Shown here one piece after another: positions 1 to 7,988 of a stretch of 48,047 bases of DNA. Below the pieces are notes generated by a model that was given only the letters and a program-made list of their open reading frames with translations, had not been told where the DNA came from and did no database searches. The position numbers and the translations under genes are program-made. The DNA lies in assembly GCA_015061575.1 (NCBI GenBank), contig SUWF01000024.1, forward strand, positions 1 through 48,047. The letters are read 5' to 3'. Numbering within the stretch: position 1 is the stretch's first letter; the number at the start of each line of letters is the position of its first letter. Source of the DNA: Lentisphaerota bacterium (GTDB lineage Bacteria; Verrucomicrobiota; Lentisphaeria; Victivallales; Victivallaceae).

Positions 1-27
1 AAGTAATTCCGGCGAAAGTTTTTGGAA

Positions 28-107
28 AATGGGGTTCCGCCGTCGCCGAGGCTATGGCGGGACAAGGTGGGGAAAAGAACCTTTTTTCAAAAAGGTTTTT
101 TCCCCAC
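28..107. repeat. Intergenic repeat with hairpin (left copy)
   Basis: A motif GGGGTTCCG...TCGCC...GACAAG is followed by a near-perfect hairpin, GTGGGGAAAA (67-76) against TTTTCCCCAC (98-107), with inner arms AACCTTTTT and AAAAAGGTT. A diverged copy lies in the opposite orientation at 47877-47972. It sits downstream of the pseudopilin gene on the minus strand and could end transcription, but no clean T-run follows the stem. The presence of two related copies argues for a dispersed repeat family rather than a one-off terminator. Confidence 0.6.
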
Positions 108-138
108 AAAACAGTTTTGCAACAGCCGTATTAACCAA

Positions 139-888
139 TCAGTCGATTTTTTCGTACTCTTTGGCAAATCTGCAGTAGCCGCCGGTCAGTTTGCCTTGCT
201 TGTCACTCGAACAATTGATCGTAGTTACATGGCCGCCCAGACTCAAAGCATTAATGTTGTTGGGATGAATGGGTGAATTGCCGTCTTTAGAGTTGACCTG
301 CCAATACACCAGCGCTCCGTGCATATCGTGGGCAATAAATGCTTCCGGGTTATCTTGTCCGATCAGGCAGCGGCCAATACCGTTGCCGTTGCTGTCAACC
401 AGCGGGCCGCCGGAGGTGTCACCTTTGGCTTCTTCTGCAGTATGCATAAGCAAAATATAGCTGATGTTTTTGTTGGGATTGCCGTTACCGGTATCAAAGA
501 GTACCGTGTCGCTGGGGCAACAAAAATACGGTTTTACATCACCAATGGTCAACGTGTGTTTGGCATCGCTGAAAGACTGGCTGAAATATCCGCCAAAAAT
601 CAGCATATTCGGCACTGCGTGGCGGGCATCCCAACATTTTACGTCATAAGTGGCTCCCCGCGTCAGCGGCGTTTTGTCATCTGCGTGAGCCAACGGTCTG
701 GTGATCCAGTCTTTGTTATCTCCGGAATAGAGATGTTGAGCAATACCGATTTGCTTGAGTTTGCTTATGCAGTTGGCATTTCTGGCCCGTTCACGCGCAG
801 CAGAAAGTGCCGGCAGCAACATGGCCGCCAGAATGGCAATAATGGCGATAACTACCAAAAGTTCGATCAAAGTGAATTGTTTTTTCAT
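139..888 (-). CDS. Type II secretion/pilin-like protein (prepilin N-terminal domain)
   Basis: A 249-residue protein. It has a short basic leader (MKKQ) and then a class III prepilin signature, FTLIELLVV..., whose hydrophobic helix runs to about residue 30. This is the substrate type of prepilin peptidase, giving pilins or pseudopilins of type II secretion or type IV pili. The residue before the expected cleavage site is Gln rather than the canonical Gly. The globular part has the layout common in PVC bacteria: a CCPSD motif near residue 125 and, near the C terminus, [15 protein letters not shown], which resembles the H-X9-DG motif with GG in place of DG. The start is set by AGGAG about 8 nt upstream of ATG. 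It lies 39 nt downstream of the glycosidase gene and is probably cotranscribed. It is a paralogue of the gene at 21113-21946. The family is confident; the cellular role is unknown. Confidence 0.85.
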   Translation of the reverse strand: MKKQFTLIELLVVIAIIAILAAMLLPALSAARERARNANCISKLKQIGIAQHLYSGDNKDWITRPLAHADDKTPLTRGATYDVKCWDARHAVPNMLIFGGYFSQSFSDAKHTLTIGDVKPYFCCPSDTVLFDTGNGNPNKNISYILLMHTAEEAKGDTSGGPLVDSNGNGIGRCLIGQDNPEAFIAHDMHGALVYWQVNSKDGNSPIHPNNINALSLGGHVTTINCSSDKQGKLTGGYCRFAKEYEKID

Positions 889-927
889 TTTTTCTCTCCT
901 GTTTTTTGTAATATATTTAATGAATAA

Positions 928-3870
928 TTACTTGACTATTCGCATCAATATAGTACGGTTTTTACCGATTTTGATTGAAAATTTGTCCGTATTTTCAGCA
1001 ACGGTCTGATTATTATCCACCCGGATAACACTGGATACTTTCTCCGGCAGCGTAATATTGACCAAATCATCATGGCCGGAATGTATAAGTATATGCTCAT
1101 TGCCCACACGCACTACTACATTTTCTGCATCGGTGTATACCGGAACTTTGCCCAGTTTGGCGATTTCCCGCACCAAAGATGTTTTGAACTCGGGCGTTCC
1201 AATATACAAAGAGCGGTAATTGCCGCAATCTTTATAGGCGACTGCAGTTTTGCCGGCCAGTTCAGGAGCTGAAAATTCGGTCATTTTTTGCACTTCCTGA
1301 TCACTTACCGCAAAAACCGGCTTGTATTTGCCTTTGATCGTCAACGGAGCGAGCTTGCTTTTGTAAGCATCCGTCGGACGGGAATCCAGCGAATAGACTT
1401 TATCTATTATAGCTTCGATTTGAATACCGCTCAAACGCTGCATATTTTTTGCCGAAGTGCTGATCCGGGCCGCTTTGTCTTTGCCTTGGAAGTAGCCGGC
1501 GCCATAACACCACACCAGCAGCTTACCATCCTTTTTGAAGCGTTTTTCAATAGTATTGCGCACATCATCGGTCAAGTAAAAGCTGTTCAAAAAGATATAC
1601 ACCGGGTAATCATCCGGCATTGTGGCAAGGTCGCCGGTAGTGTAATAATCATACTCAATGCCGCTTTTGGCAAAGACATCCCGGGACAAAGTCAGCAGAT
1701 TGCCGCTCAACTGGTCGTAAAGCGAATAACGACGGAAATTGATACTGACCGGATCGACGATCATGGCAATCGTCCGCTGGCGGCGTTCCGCCGGGCGCAC
1801 AGTAGTGTGTTTGGCCATATCCTGATACATCGTTTTGAATGCAGCCCAGATCTTCGGATCATCGTAGCTTTTTTTGCCTTGCAGTGCCACCCACCACAAT
1901 CCGGAGTAGTCAACTACGGCGTTGCCGTAGGTACGCCACAATATTGCCAGAGATTCTTCCAGATTGGCAGCCCCGCTGTATTCGGCTTTACCGCCATTGA
2001 GCGACGTGCGGATATCGGCTTCAAAGAGCCAGAGTTTTTTGTGCATGGCCAGCGATGCCGACACCCCCATATTGGGGCCGACATTGCCGATTTGACGCTG
2101 AATGTACCCCACCGGACCGGCCAGAAAATCCACCGGAGCTTCACGCAGTACTTTATCCAGACCAAAGTGCCCGGAATCGCCCGCCCAGGCACGGTTATGA
2201 CCAAGGGCATCTTCCAGCAGATAACCGTAATAAAGCCCGATGATTTTATCTTTGCCGATCAGTTTGCGCATGATGGAAGTAAAATCACATACTGCTTGTG
2301 CTGATTGTTCGTTGACAAAGGTTATGTAATCCAATGTCAAACGGTCAACAACTCCATCCCGGAAATAACTGCTGTCGGGGCGGCGTCTTTCGTTGGGTGA
2401 GGGCAGCTTTACTTCATCAAAAGTTGCCGGCAGCACACCGTTGCGGTAGGCCTTGCGCATGGTTTCCATTGTACCATAGCGCTGTTTCAGCCACTGGCGG
2501 AATGCCTGCAGTTCAACGTTGCTGTAATCGGTAAGTTCTTTGCCGTACAGCTGGCTGTTGTAACCGGCCCGCAAGCACTCGCCATAACGTCCGGAAGTAG
2601 TCAATACTCCGATGATCCGTTTATAATAAGGTTTCTTTTTCATGTGCTCAAAAAGGGCTGTCCACGCTTTTTCCAGATCGGTCAGCCATTTTTTTGAGCT
2701 GTAAGAGTGACTGGCTGTATAATCCTGCTTGGCTTTGCCATTGAAATCCCGGCAGAGTTCTTCCGGATATTTTTCTCCCCACCAGGACGGCGGCGAAGCC
2801 GACAGACTCAAAAGAATTTTTACATTGGGATTCTGACGGAACGCAAAATCAAGATGACGGTCAACCAGATCAAAGTCATATTTATCTACATCGTACCACC
2901 ATGCTCCACCGGCAAATTCCCGTCCGGCAACCGCCGTGTAGCGGAATACATTCATCCCCGCCTTGGCAGCATCGGGCAGAGTACGCAGGGAATAACCGGC
3001 TGCAGCCAGAAAACCACCGCCGGAATAAATCATTACCGGTTCTTTGATACCATCAAAAATAAACTGCTGATCTGCAGTCAGGCTGCTTTTTATCGGAGCC
3101 GTGTTTTTTACTACACTATCATAAACCCGTGTGACTTTGGGACGGGGAGAGGCAGATGCCAGCAATTTGCACTGCTGGTCAATAAATTCTGCGGTCGGGG
3201 CGTTGCTGCTTATTTGCAAATCATCCAATGTGCCAACCAAACGGTAACGCTGTGCAACCACACTATGGTAATCAGTACCGATATTCATGCGCTGAGGTTT
3301 GATATTAGCTGGAACCAAGTCGTATTTTTGGGTAAAAACCTCTTTGCCATTCAGCCAGACTTGTACATTTTTGCCGTCCATCCGCCAAATAACATGGTAA
3401 AAACGATCAAGTTGCAATTCTGGCCCGAAGATCTTGGTCTGCCGGATTTTCGGCGTCCGGTAATCATTGAACGCCAGGTGTCTTTTTATAACATCCAAAC
3501 CGATAATATTTTTATCGTTACCGTAAAAGGAAATTATGGTCATGCGTTCGCGCGTTGGTTCCAGACGGAGAAAGAACGAAATCGTGCAAGCTCCGGGAAT
3601 AATGCGAGATGGATTATCCAGATGCAGTGAATCGGTCATCCCCGTACACATCACTGCTTTACCTTTTACACCGGGTACAGAGTTATAATGGTTCAAAAGA
3701 TGCGCTTCGGCATCAGCATTGGGAGCAGTCCCGGAATTTTTCCCGAAGTTCGCCGGATCATCAAATGTGTAGTGCAGCAATGTTTGCCCATTCAGTGCGG
3801 TCGGATGCAGCAAGCCGAAACTCAATGCTAACACCCCCGCCAATTCAGCAAGTAAAAAATGTTTTTTCAT
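928..3870 (-). CDS. Secreted LamG + GH42-like glycoside hydrolase
   Basis: A 980-residue protein with a signal-peptide-like N terminus (about residues 1-29). A concanavalin-A-like LamG domain follows (about 30-235; the family's WRMDGKNVQVWLNGKEVF strand is visible). Residues about 270-700 read as a TIM barrel resembling GH42-type beta-galactosidases, with SASPPSWWGEKYPEE in an early strand. Candidate acid/base and nucleophile glutamates lie in GRYGECLR and LWLFEADIR. Residues about 715-870 resemble the flavodoxin-like trimerisation domain of GH42 enzymes, and a beta-rich tail follows. The likely role is extracytoplasmic cleavage of a beta-linked glycan; the substrate cannot be read. A strong AAGGAGG lies just upstream of ATG. 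Neighbouring genes (GH5-like, AraC) support a sugar-use locus. The GH family is inferred from fold motifs only, and a related unclassified GH family is possible. Confidence 0.7.
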   Translation of the reverse strand: MKKHFLLAELAGVLALSFGLLHPTALNGQTLLHYTFDDPANFGKNSGTAPNADAEAHLLNHYNSVPGVKGKAVMCTGMTDSLHLDNPSRIIPGACTISFFLRLEPTRERMTIISFYGNDKNIIGLDVIKRHLAFNDYRTPKIRQTKIFGPELQLDRFYHVIWRMDGKNVQVWLNGKEVFTQKYDLVPANIKPQRMNIGTDYHSVVAQRYRLVGTLDDLQISSNAPTAEFIDQQCKLLASASPRPKVTRVYDSVVKNTAPIKSSLTADQQFIFDGIKEPVMIYSGGGFLAAAGYSLRTLPDAAKAGMNVFRYTAVAGREFAGGAWWYDVDKYDFDLVDRHLDFAFRQNPNVKILLSLSASPPSWWGEKYPEELCRDFNGKAKQDYTASHSYSSKKWLTDLEKAWTALFEHMKKKPYYKRIIGVLTTSGRYGECLRAGYNSQLYGKELTDYSNVELQAFRQWLKQRYGTMETMRKAYRNGVLPATFDEVKLPSPNERRRPDSSYFRDGVVDRLTLDYITFVNEQSAQAVCDFTSIMRKLIGKDKIIGLYYGYLLEDALGHNRAWAGDSGHFGLDKVLREAPVDFLAGPVGYIQRQIGNVGPNMGVSASLAMHKKLWLFEADIRTSLNGGKAEYSGAANLEESLAILWRTYGNAVVDYSGLWWVALQGKKSYDDPKIWAAFKTMYQDMAKHTTVRPAERRQRTIAMIVDPVSINFRRYSLYDQLSGNLLTLSRDVFAKSGIEYDYYTTGDLATMPDDYPVYIFLNSFYLTDDVRNTIEKRFKKDGKLLVWCYGAGYFQGKDKAARISTSAKNMQRLSGIQIEAIIDKVYSLDSRPTDAYKSKLAPLTIKGKYKPVFAVSDQEVQKMTEFSAPELAGKTAVAYKDCGNYRSLYIGTPEFKTSLVREIAKLGKVPVYTDAENVVVRVGNEHILIHSGHDDLVNITLPEKVSSVIRVDNNQTVAENTDKFSIKIGKNRTILMRIVK

Positions 3871-3946
3871 GCCTATTCCTCCTTATCTGTTTTATATTAT
3901 GTTTTTTTATTACTATATTAACTGACGTTTTCATAATATTGATATT

Positions 3947-5122
3947 TCAGTTATATTTTTTCAGTTCTTTTCGTAAATTATCCAAGGCTTTTTCCAATTG
4001 TAATCTCGGCATACCTATCGCCAGCCGGAAGTGGTGCTGGATGCCGTGATAGTTGAATATATCGTCGGTATCATAATAATGACCGGGGTCGGCGGTGATT
4101 TTGCTGCGCATAAACAGTTCGTTGAGCTGCTGTGTATTCAATTGCAATTTGCGGCAGTCCACCCACAGCAAAAACGATGCTTCCGGACGCACGCAACGAA
4201 CCGGCAAATCACTCAGATAATCAATTGCTAAATCGATGTTTTTCTGCAGATATTTAAGCAATTCATCCAAATAAGCCTCGCCGTGCTGATAGGCTGCCGT
4301 TTGAGCCGCCAGGGCAAAGACCGGCGGGCGGCCGCATTCGTGACCGAACTCATAAAGTTTAAGCCGGATCTTTTCGTACAAATCGCCGTCAGCAATGACC
4401 GCCGAACCGATATGACAGCCGCCCAGATTAAAGGTCTTGGAGGCAGAAAACACCGTAACTGTACGCTCCGCCATGCCCGGCAGATCACCCAGAATTATGT
4501 GGCGATTGCCCGGATGTATCAAATCACGGTGGATTTCGTCAGATACTACTTTAACATCGTATTTTATAGCTAATTCAGCAAGTTGGCTCAATTCATCCAG
4601 CCGCCAGACCCGGCCGGTGGGATTGTGCGGATTGCAGAGCATAAGCACTTTGGCGCCACTGGCGAAATGTTGTTCCAAATCTTTAAAGTCAAAAGTGTAA
4701 TTGCCGTTATTATCGAGCAAAAGCTTGCTTTCGCAGCGGCAGCGATCCATCATGCCTGCACTGCGGATGGAGGGCGTGTGCAAAGGCAGCGTAACTACAA
4801 CTTTATCGCCGGGATTGGTCAATGCGTACATAGCACAGCGCATGGTATTAAGTACTCCGGGCGTGGCCAGCAGATGTTCCCGGGGAATTTCCACTCCATG
4901 CCGCTTGCGTGTCCAGTCGATCACCGCCTGATAATCTTCTTCGCCCATCATGGTATAGCCGTAATTGGTATTGTCGATCCTGCGGTGCAGGGCTGAGCGT
5001 ATCTCTTCAGGAACAATAAAATCCATATCAGCTACGCTCATGGCCGTCAAATCATCGGCTATGCCTATATATTTACAAGAATTAACTCCCCGTCGCGGGG
5101 CGATTGTATCAAAATCATACAT
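3947..5122 (-). CDS. MalY/PatB-type PLP-dependent C-S lyase / aminotransferase
   Basis: A 391-residue fold-type I PLP enzyme, full length for the MalY/PatB family. The PLP lysine is Lys229 in SASKTFNLGG. CNPHNPTGRVW and VVSDEIHRDL are the family's cofactor-binding motifs. The N terminus (YDFDTIAPRRGVNSCKY, then SVADMDFIVPEEI) is the family's characteristic opening. Members are cystathionine beta-lyases or related C-S lyases, and MalY of E. coli also modulates the maltose regulator. Cytoplasmic. The gene lies between two glycosidase genes, 36 nt after the upstream gene's stop codon, so it may be cotranscribed with the GH5-like gene. The exact substrate is not determinable. Confidence 0.88.
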   Translation of the reverse strand: MYDFDTIAPRRGVNSCKYIGIADDLTAMSVADMDFIVPEEIRSALHRRIDNTNYGYTMMGEEDYQAVIDWTRKRHGVEIPREHLLATPGVLNTMRCAMYALTNPGDKVVVTLPLHTPSIRSAGMMDRCRCESKLLLDNNGNYTFDFKDLEQHFASGAKVLMLCNPHNPTGRVWRLDELSQLAELAIKYDVKVVSDEIHRDLIHPGNRHIILGDLPGMAERTVTVFSASKTFNLGGCHIGSAVIADGDLYEKIRLKLYEFGHECGRPPVFALAAQTAAYQHGEAYLDELLKYLQKNIDLAIDYLSDLPVRCVRPEASFLLWVDCRKLQLNTQQLNELFMRSKITADPGHYYDTDDIFNYHGIQHHFRLAIGMPRLQLEKALDNLRKELKKYN

Positions 5123-5158
5123 GATAAAAATCCTTTATCTTTTGAGATTTTTTTTCAA

Positions 5159-6163
5159 TCAATTCCGCTTAAAAGTTTTTAAAAATGCCACCTCATCGGC
5201 GTACAGCGCACTGCCGTCGGCGCGAAATACATCATGAAAATAAAGCTCCGGTTCGCCGTCGCTTGCTTTCCAATTCCACGGATAGATCGTGTTGGTTTTT
5301 CCGGCGACCAGCCCCCAGTTTATAGCCGTACAATTGGCTTGCTGCATCATCGGCAGGCAGCCTTGAAAAGTCGAACCGCGGCGTCTGGCCATATATTCAG
5401 TACAGACTATCGGACGGCCCTGCGCCAGAAATCGCATCAGATCCATTCTTTCCTTATGCGCTTCCGGCGCAAGATAAGAGTGAAAACTCACCACTTCGGA
5501 TAACTCCAGCGCTGTTTGATTGAGTTCATCCATCGCCGGCTCCCAGCTCCACACCCCGACCGTGACCGGCTGAGTCGGATCGCAGCTTAAAGCCCAATCA
5601 AAAACAGCTTTCAACAACCCCAGTGAACGGCTGCCCTGATATTGCCCCAAGGTTTCGTGATCGCCGGCATCACCATTGCCCGGTTCGTTGTAAAGATCCC
5701 ACATCAGAATGCGTTTATCGCCACGGAAGTGTTGGATAACACCTTTAACATAGCGTTCCAACCTCGGGTACTGGCGCAAATCCCCGGTTGCCTGCCGGCC
5801 AGGGGATTTCACCCAACCGGAATTATGGCCGAACGGCTTGGGGGCCGGCTGCTTGCCCAGAGCAAATTCGTTATTCCAGCAATCGTCAAAAAAGACAAAT
5901 ACCGTGCGGATATTATATTTATCGGCAATAGTCAAATATTGTTCAATACGCCGGATAAATCCGTCGGCATCCTGCTCAAAAAGTAAATCATGCAGATAAA
6001 CCCGCATAACCTGCATACCAACAGCAGCTCCCCAGCCCAATTCCCGGTCAATCGTAACCGGATCAAAAGAATCAGCCTGCCACATTTCCAACTGATTGAC
6101 AGCGGTGCTGGGAATGAAATTTGCCCCAAACCGCCAAAGTGAGATATCACTGAGATCTTTCAT
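5159..6163 (-). CDS. GH5-like (cellulase-fold) glycoside hydrolase
   Basis: A 334-residue TIM-barrel hydrolase. The start at 6163 (MKDLSDISLWRFG) is preferred over an upstream ATG because AGGAG lies about 10 nt ahead of it. Clan GH-A landmarks are MRVYLHDLLFEQD (strand 2), a candidate acid/base Glu in WDLYNEPGNG and a candidate nucleophile Glu in RPIVCTEYMARR. No signal peptide is visible, so it probably acts in the cytoplasm on imported oligosaccharides or glycosides. It is divergent from the AraC-type regulator gene and upstream of the MalY-like gene. Proteins of this type are often annotated as cellulase family or 1,4-beta-xylanase; the substrate here is unknown. Confidence 0.75.
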   Translation of the reverse strand: MKDLSDISLWRFGANFIPSTAVNQLEMWQADSFDPVTIDRELGWGAAVGMQVMRVYLHDLLFEQDADGFIRRIEQYLTIADKYNIRTVFVFFDDCWNNEFALGKQPAPKPFGHNSGWVKSPGRQATGDLRQYPRLERYVKGVIQHFRGDKRILMWDLYNEPGNGDAGDHETLGQYQGSRSLGLLKAVFDWALSCDPTQPVTVGVWSWEPAMDELNQTALELSEVVSFHSYLAPEAHKERMDLMRFLAQGRPIVCTEYMARRRGSTFQGCLPMMQQANCTAINWGLVAGKTNTIYPWNWKASDGEPELYFHDVFRADGSALYADEVAFLKTFKRN

Positions 6164-6266
6164 AAAAAACAAACTCCTGCAAACAATAGATAAAATATAC
6201 ATCAATCAGCTTAAAAAAGAATATCTAAAACACACAAAAACATATCAATTATGATCATTTGGGTCT

Positions 6267-6319
6267 GAAAAACGCTTTTTTTATGGCATTTACATGTAAA
6301 AAACTTGAAAAAACGCTTT
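6267..6319. promoter_or_regulatory. Candidate AraC-type direct repeats
   Basis: Two near-identical words, GAAAAACGCTTT (6267-6278) and GAAAAAACGCTTT (6307-6319), lie in the same orientation about 40 bp apart in the 212-bp divergent region between the GH5-like gene and the AraC-type gene. About four helical turns of spacing and direct orientation suit AraC-family binding. This is inference from position and repetition only. Confidence 0.35.
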
Positions 6320-6375
6320 GGAGCCTTATTTTATAAACAGAGGCAATTTTATCAAAAAAAATAAGAGTACATCCA

Positions 6376-7245
6376 GTGGATCATTCCAATAAAAAAGTTA
6401 TCCTGCACGTTCCGCCGTTGCCGCCGACACCGTTCAGGGAAAGTGTATGGGTGTTGCCGCAAACTGAACTGCCCATGCCGTTTGATTTAAGTTCGGCCGG
6501 TATAACCTGTCGTGACCGCAATTACCGGATCGTATCCGGCGGCCGCAGTTATTATGTGCTGGAATATATCTCTGCGGGCAGGGGACATTTGTTTATTGAC
6601 AACCACCATTATCAGCCGGCGGCCGGAGATGTTTATTTATTACCTCCGCATGTGCCGCATGAGTATTACACTGATCCTGCCGATCCGTGGGAAAAGATGT
6701 GGTTCAATATATCCGGTGAGTTTATTGATGCCTTGCTGGCGTGTTACCGTTTGCCCGGAGTAGTTTATCTGCAGCAGACCCAACTGGAAAATCTTTTCCG
6801 GCAGGGTATAGATCAGGTGCGTTTTTTTAATCAGGAAAGCTACAGTAAATTAGCTGCGGTCATTACTCATATATTATCTGCTATATATCAGCTGCAGGGA
6901 GCGCAAAGTCAAAAAGCATCCACCGAGGGTGTTATAATGAAAAATTATCTGGATAACCATTGGCAGGAAAAATTTGATTTAGCGCATCTTTGCGCTTTAA
7001 GCGGAAAATCTGTTGCCCAGGCGCAACGGATCTTCAAAAGAGATTTCGGCATCACCCCAATGGCCTATCAGCAAAAAAGACGCTACCAAATGGCGGTAAG
7101 TTATCTGGAAAACACCCGCAATACAGTACGGGATATTGCTATGCTGCTGGGTTTTGCCAACGAATTTCATTTTTCGCAATGGTTCAAAAAGCAAAGCACA
7201 CTCTCGCCCAAAGCCTACCGCCAGCAATTTTTCAACAAAGAGTGA
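6376..7245 (+). CDS. AraC-family transcriptional regulator
   Basis: A 289-residue protein. An N-terminal cupin-like sensing domain (about residues 45-130; GHLFIDNHHYQPAAGDVYLLPPHVPHEYY) is followed by a C-terminal double helix-turn-helix (about 190-289). The second HTH carries the family signature VRDIAMLLGFANEFHFSQWFKKQSTLSPKAYRQQ. The start is GTG at 6376; no strong Shine-Dalgarno is visible, so a slightly different start is possible. Regulators of this arrangement usually bind a sugar or glycoside and activate adjacent catabolic genes. Divergent placement next to the GH5-like gene fits control of the 928-6163 block. It is convergent with the Sel1 gene, 14 nt away. Confidence 0.85.
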   Translation: MDHSNKKVILHVPPLPPTPFRESVWVLPQTELPMPFDLSSAGITCRDRNYRIVSGGRSYYVLEYISAGRGHLFIDNHHYQPAAGDVYLLPPHVPHEYYTDPADPWEKMWFNISGEFIDALLACYRLPGVVYLQQTQLENLFRQGIDQVRFFNQESYSKLAAVITHILSAIYQLQGAQSQKASTEGVIMKNYLDNHWQEKFDLAHLCALSGKSVAQAQRIFKRDFGITPMAYQQKRRYQMAVSYLENTRNTVRDIAMLLGFANEFHFSQWFKKQSTLSPKAYRQQFFNKE

Positions 7246-7259
7246 CAGTTTGCTGGAAA

Positions 7260-7871
7260 TTACTTCAGACGCTTCAGCGCTTTTATGGCATCGGGATTTT
7301 CAGCTCCGGCGGCTTGTTTGTACCAATAACGAGCCTGTTTGAGATCCCGGGCAATACCTTCGCCTTTTTCGTAACAGAAGCCCAACATGTATTGCGCATC
7401 AGGTTCTACTTGCTCAGCCGCTTTTTTGAACCACTCCACCGCAAGTTTTTTATCCTGTTTGGTGCCGTATCCATAAAAAGCACACAATCCCAAACGGTGT
7501 TGGGCGGAGGGTATATTGCGGCGCAGCGCCCGGCTGTATAACTCGTAAGCCTTTTTATGATCCTGCTTTACACCTTCGCCCCGGTAATACAGATCACCCA
7601 GACTGACCAATGCGTTGTCGTAATTGCGATTGGCGGCTTTTTCAAACCATTGGATCGCTTTTTGAAGATCTTTTTTTACGCCGTCGCCGGTTTGATATTT
7701 TACGCCGATATCCCACCACGCTTCCAAATCGCCGTCTTCTTCGGCAGCGGCAATTATAATATCGTCTTTCAGTTCGGCTTTAGCATTGATTTCTCCGGAA
7801 TCTGCCATTGCGCAGCCAACACACAAGCAAACACCAGTCAGCGCAATATTTTTTATATTGTGTATAAACAT
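7260..7871 (-). CDS. Sel1-repeat (SLR) protein, exported
   Basis: A 203-residue protein. The ATG at 7871 is chosen over an in-frame TTG two codons upstream because AAAGG lies about 9 nt ahead of it. A hydrophobic segment ending in a Cys-rich stretch (LCVGCAMADS) suggests a signal peptide. The lipobox is poor, so lipidation is uncertain. About four 36-residue Sel1-type alpha/alpha repeats follow, each with the A.W..KAA..G...A...LG..Y..G.GV..D pattern. Such proteins usually act as protein-interaction scaffolds in envelope or signalling complexes. No partner can be named. It has its own promoter (7903-7930). Confidence 0.8.
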   Translation of the reverse strand: MFIHNIKNIALTGVCLCVGCAMADSGEINAKAELKDDIIIAAAEEDGDLEAWWDIGVKYQTGDGVKKDLQKAIQWFEKAANRNYDNALVSLGDLYYRGEGVKQDHKKAYELYSRALRRNIPSAQHRLGLCAFYGYGTKQDKKLAVEWFKKAAEQVEPDAQYMLGFCYEKGEGIARDLKQARYWYKQAAGAENPDAIKALKRLK

Positions 7872-7902
7872 GATCAAATACCTTTTTTTGTGGAATACTT
7901 TT

Positions 7903-7930
7903 AATATAACTGTTGACGCTTAAAAGTCAA
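7903..7930 (-). promoter_or_regulatory. Promoter of the Sel1 gene
   Basis: On the minus strand TTGACT (7925-7930) and TATATT (7903-7908) are separated by 16 bp, about 32 bp upstream of the ATG. The same -10 word recurs at five other promoters in the window. Confidence 0.6.
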
Positions 7931-7942
7931 ATCATCCGGCTG

Positions 7943-7973
7943 AAAAAAACGTGCCGCAGTATTTACGGCACGT
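7943..7973 (-). terminator. Rho-independent terminator of the RND operon
   Basis: A perfect 8-bp stem, ACGTGCCG (7949-7956) against CGGCACGT (7966-7973), is followed on the minus strand by seven T residues. It lies 16 nt past the RND pump stop codon. Confidence 0.85.
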
Positions 7974-7988
7974 TCATATTCGGGAATT

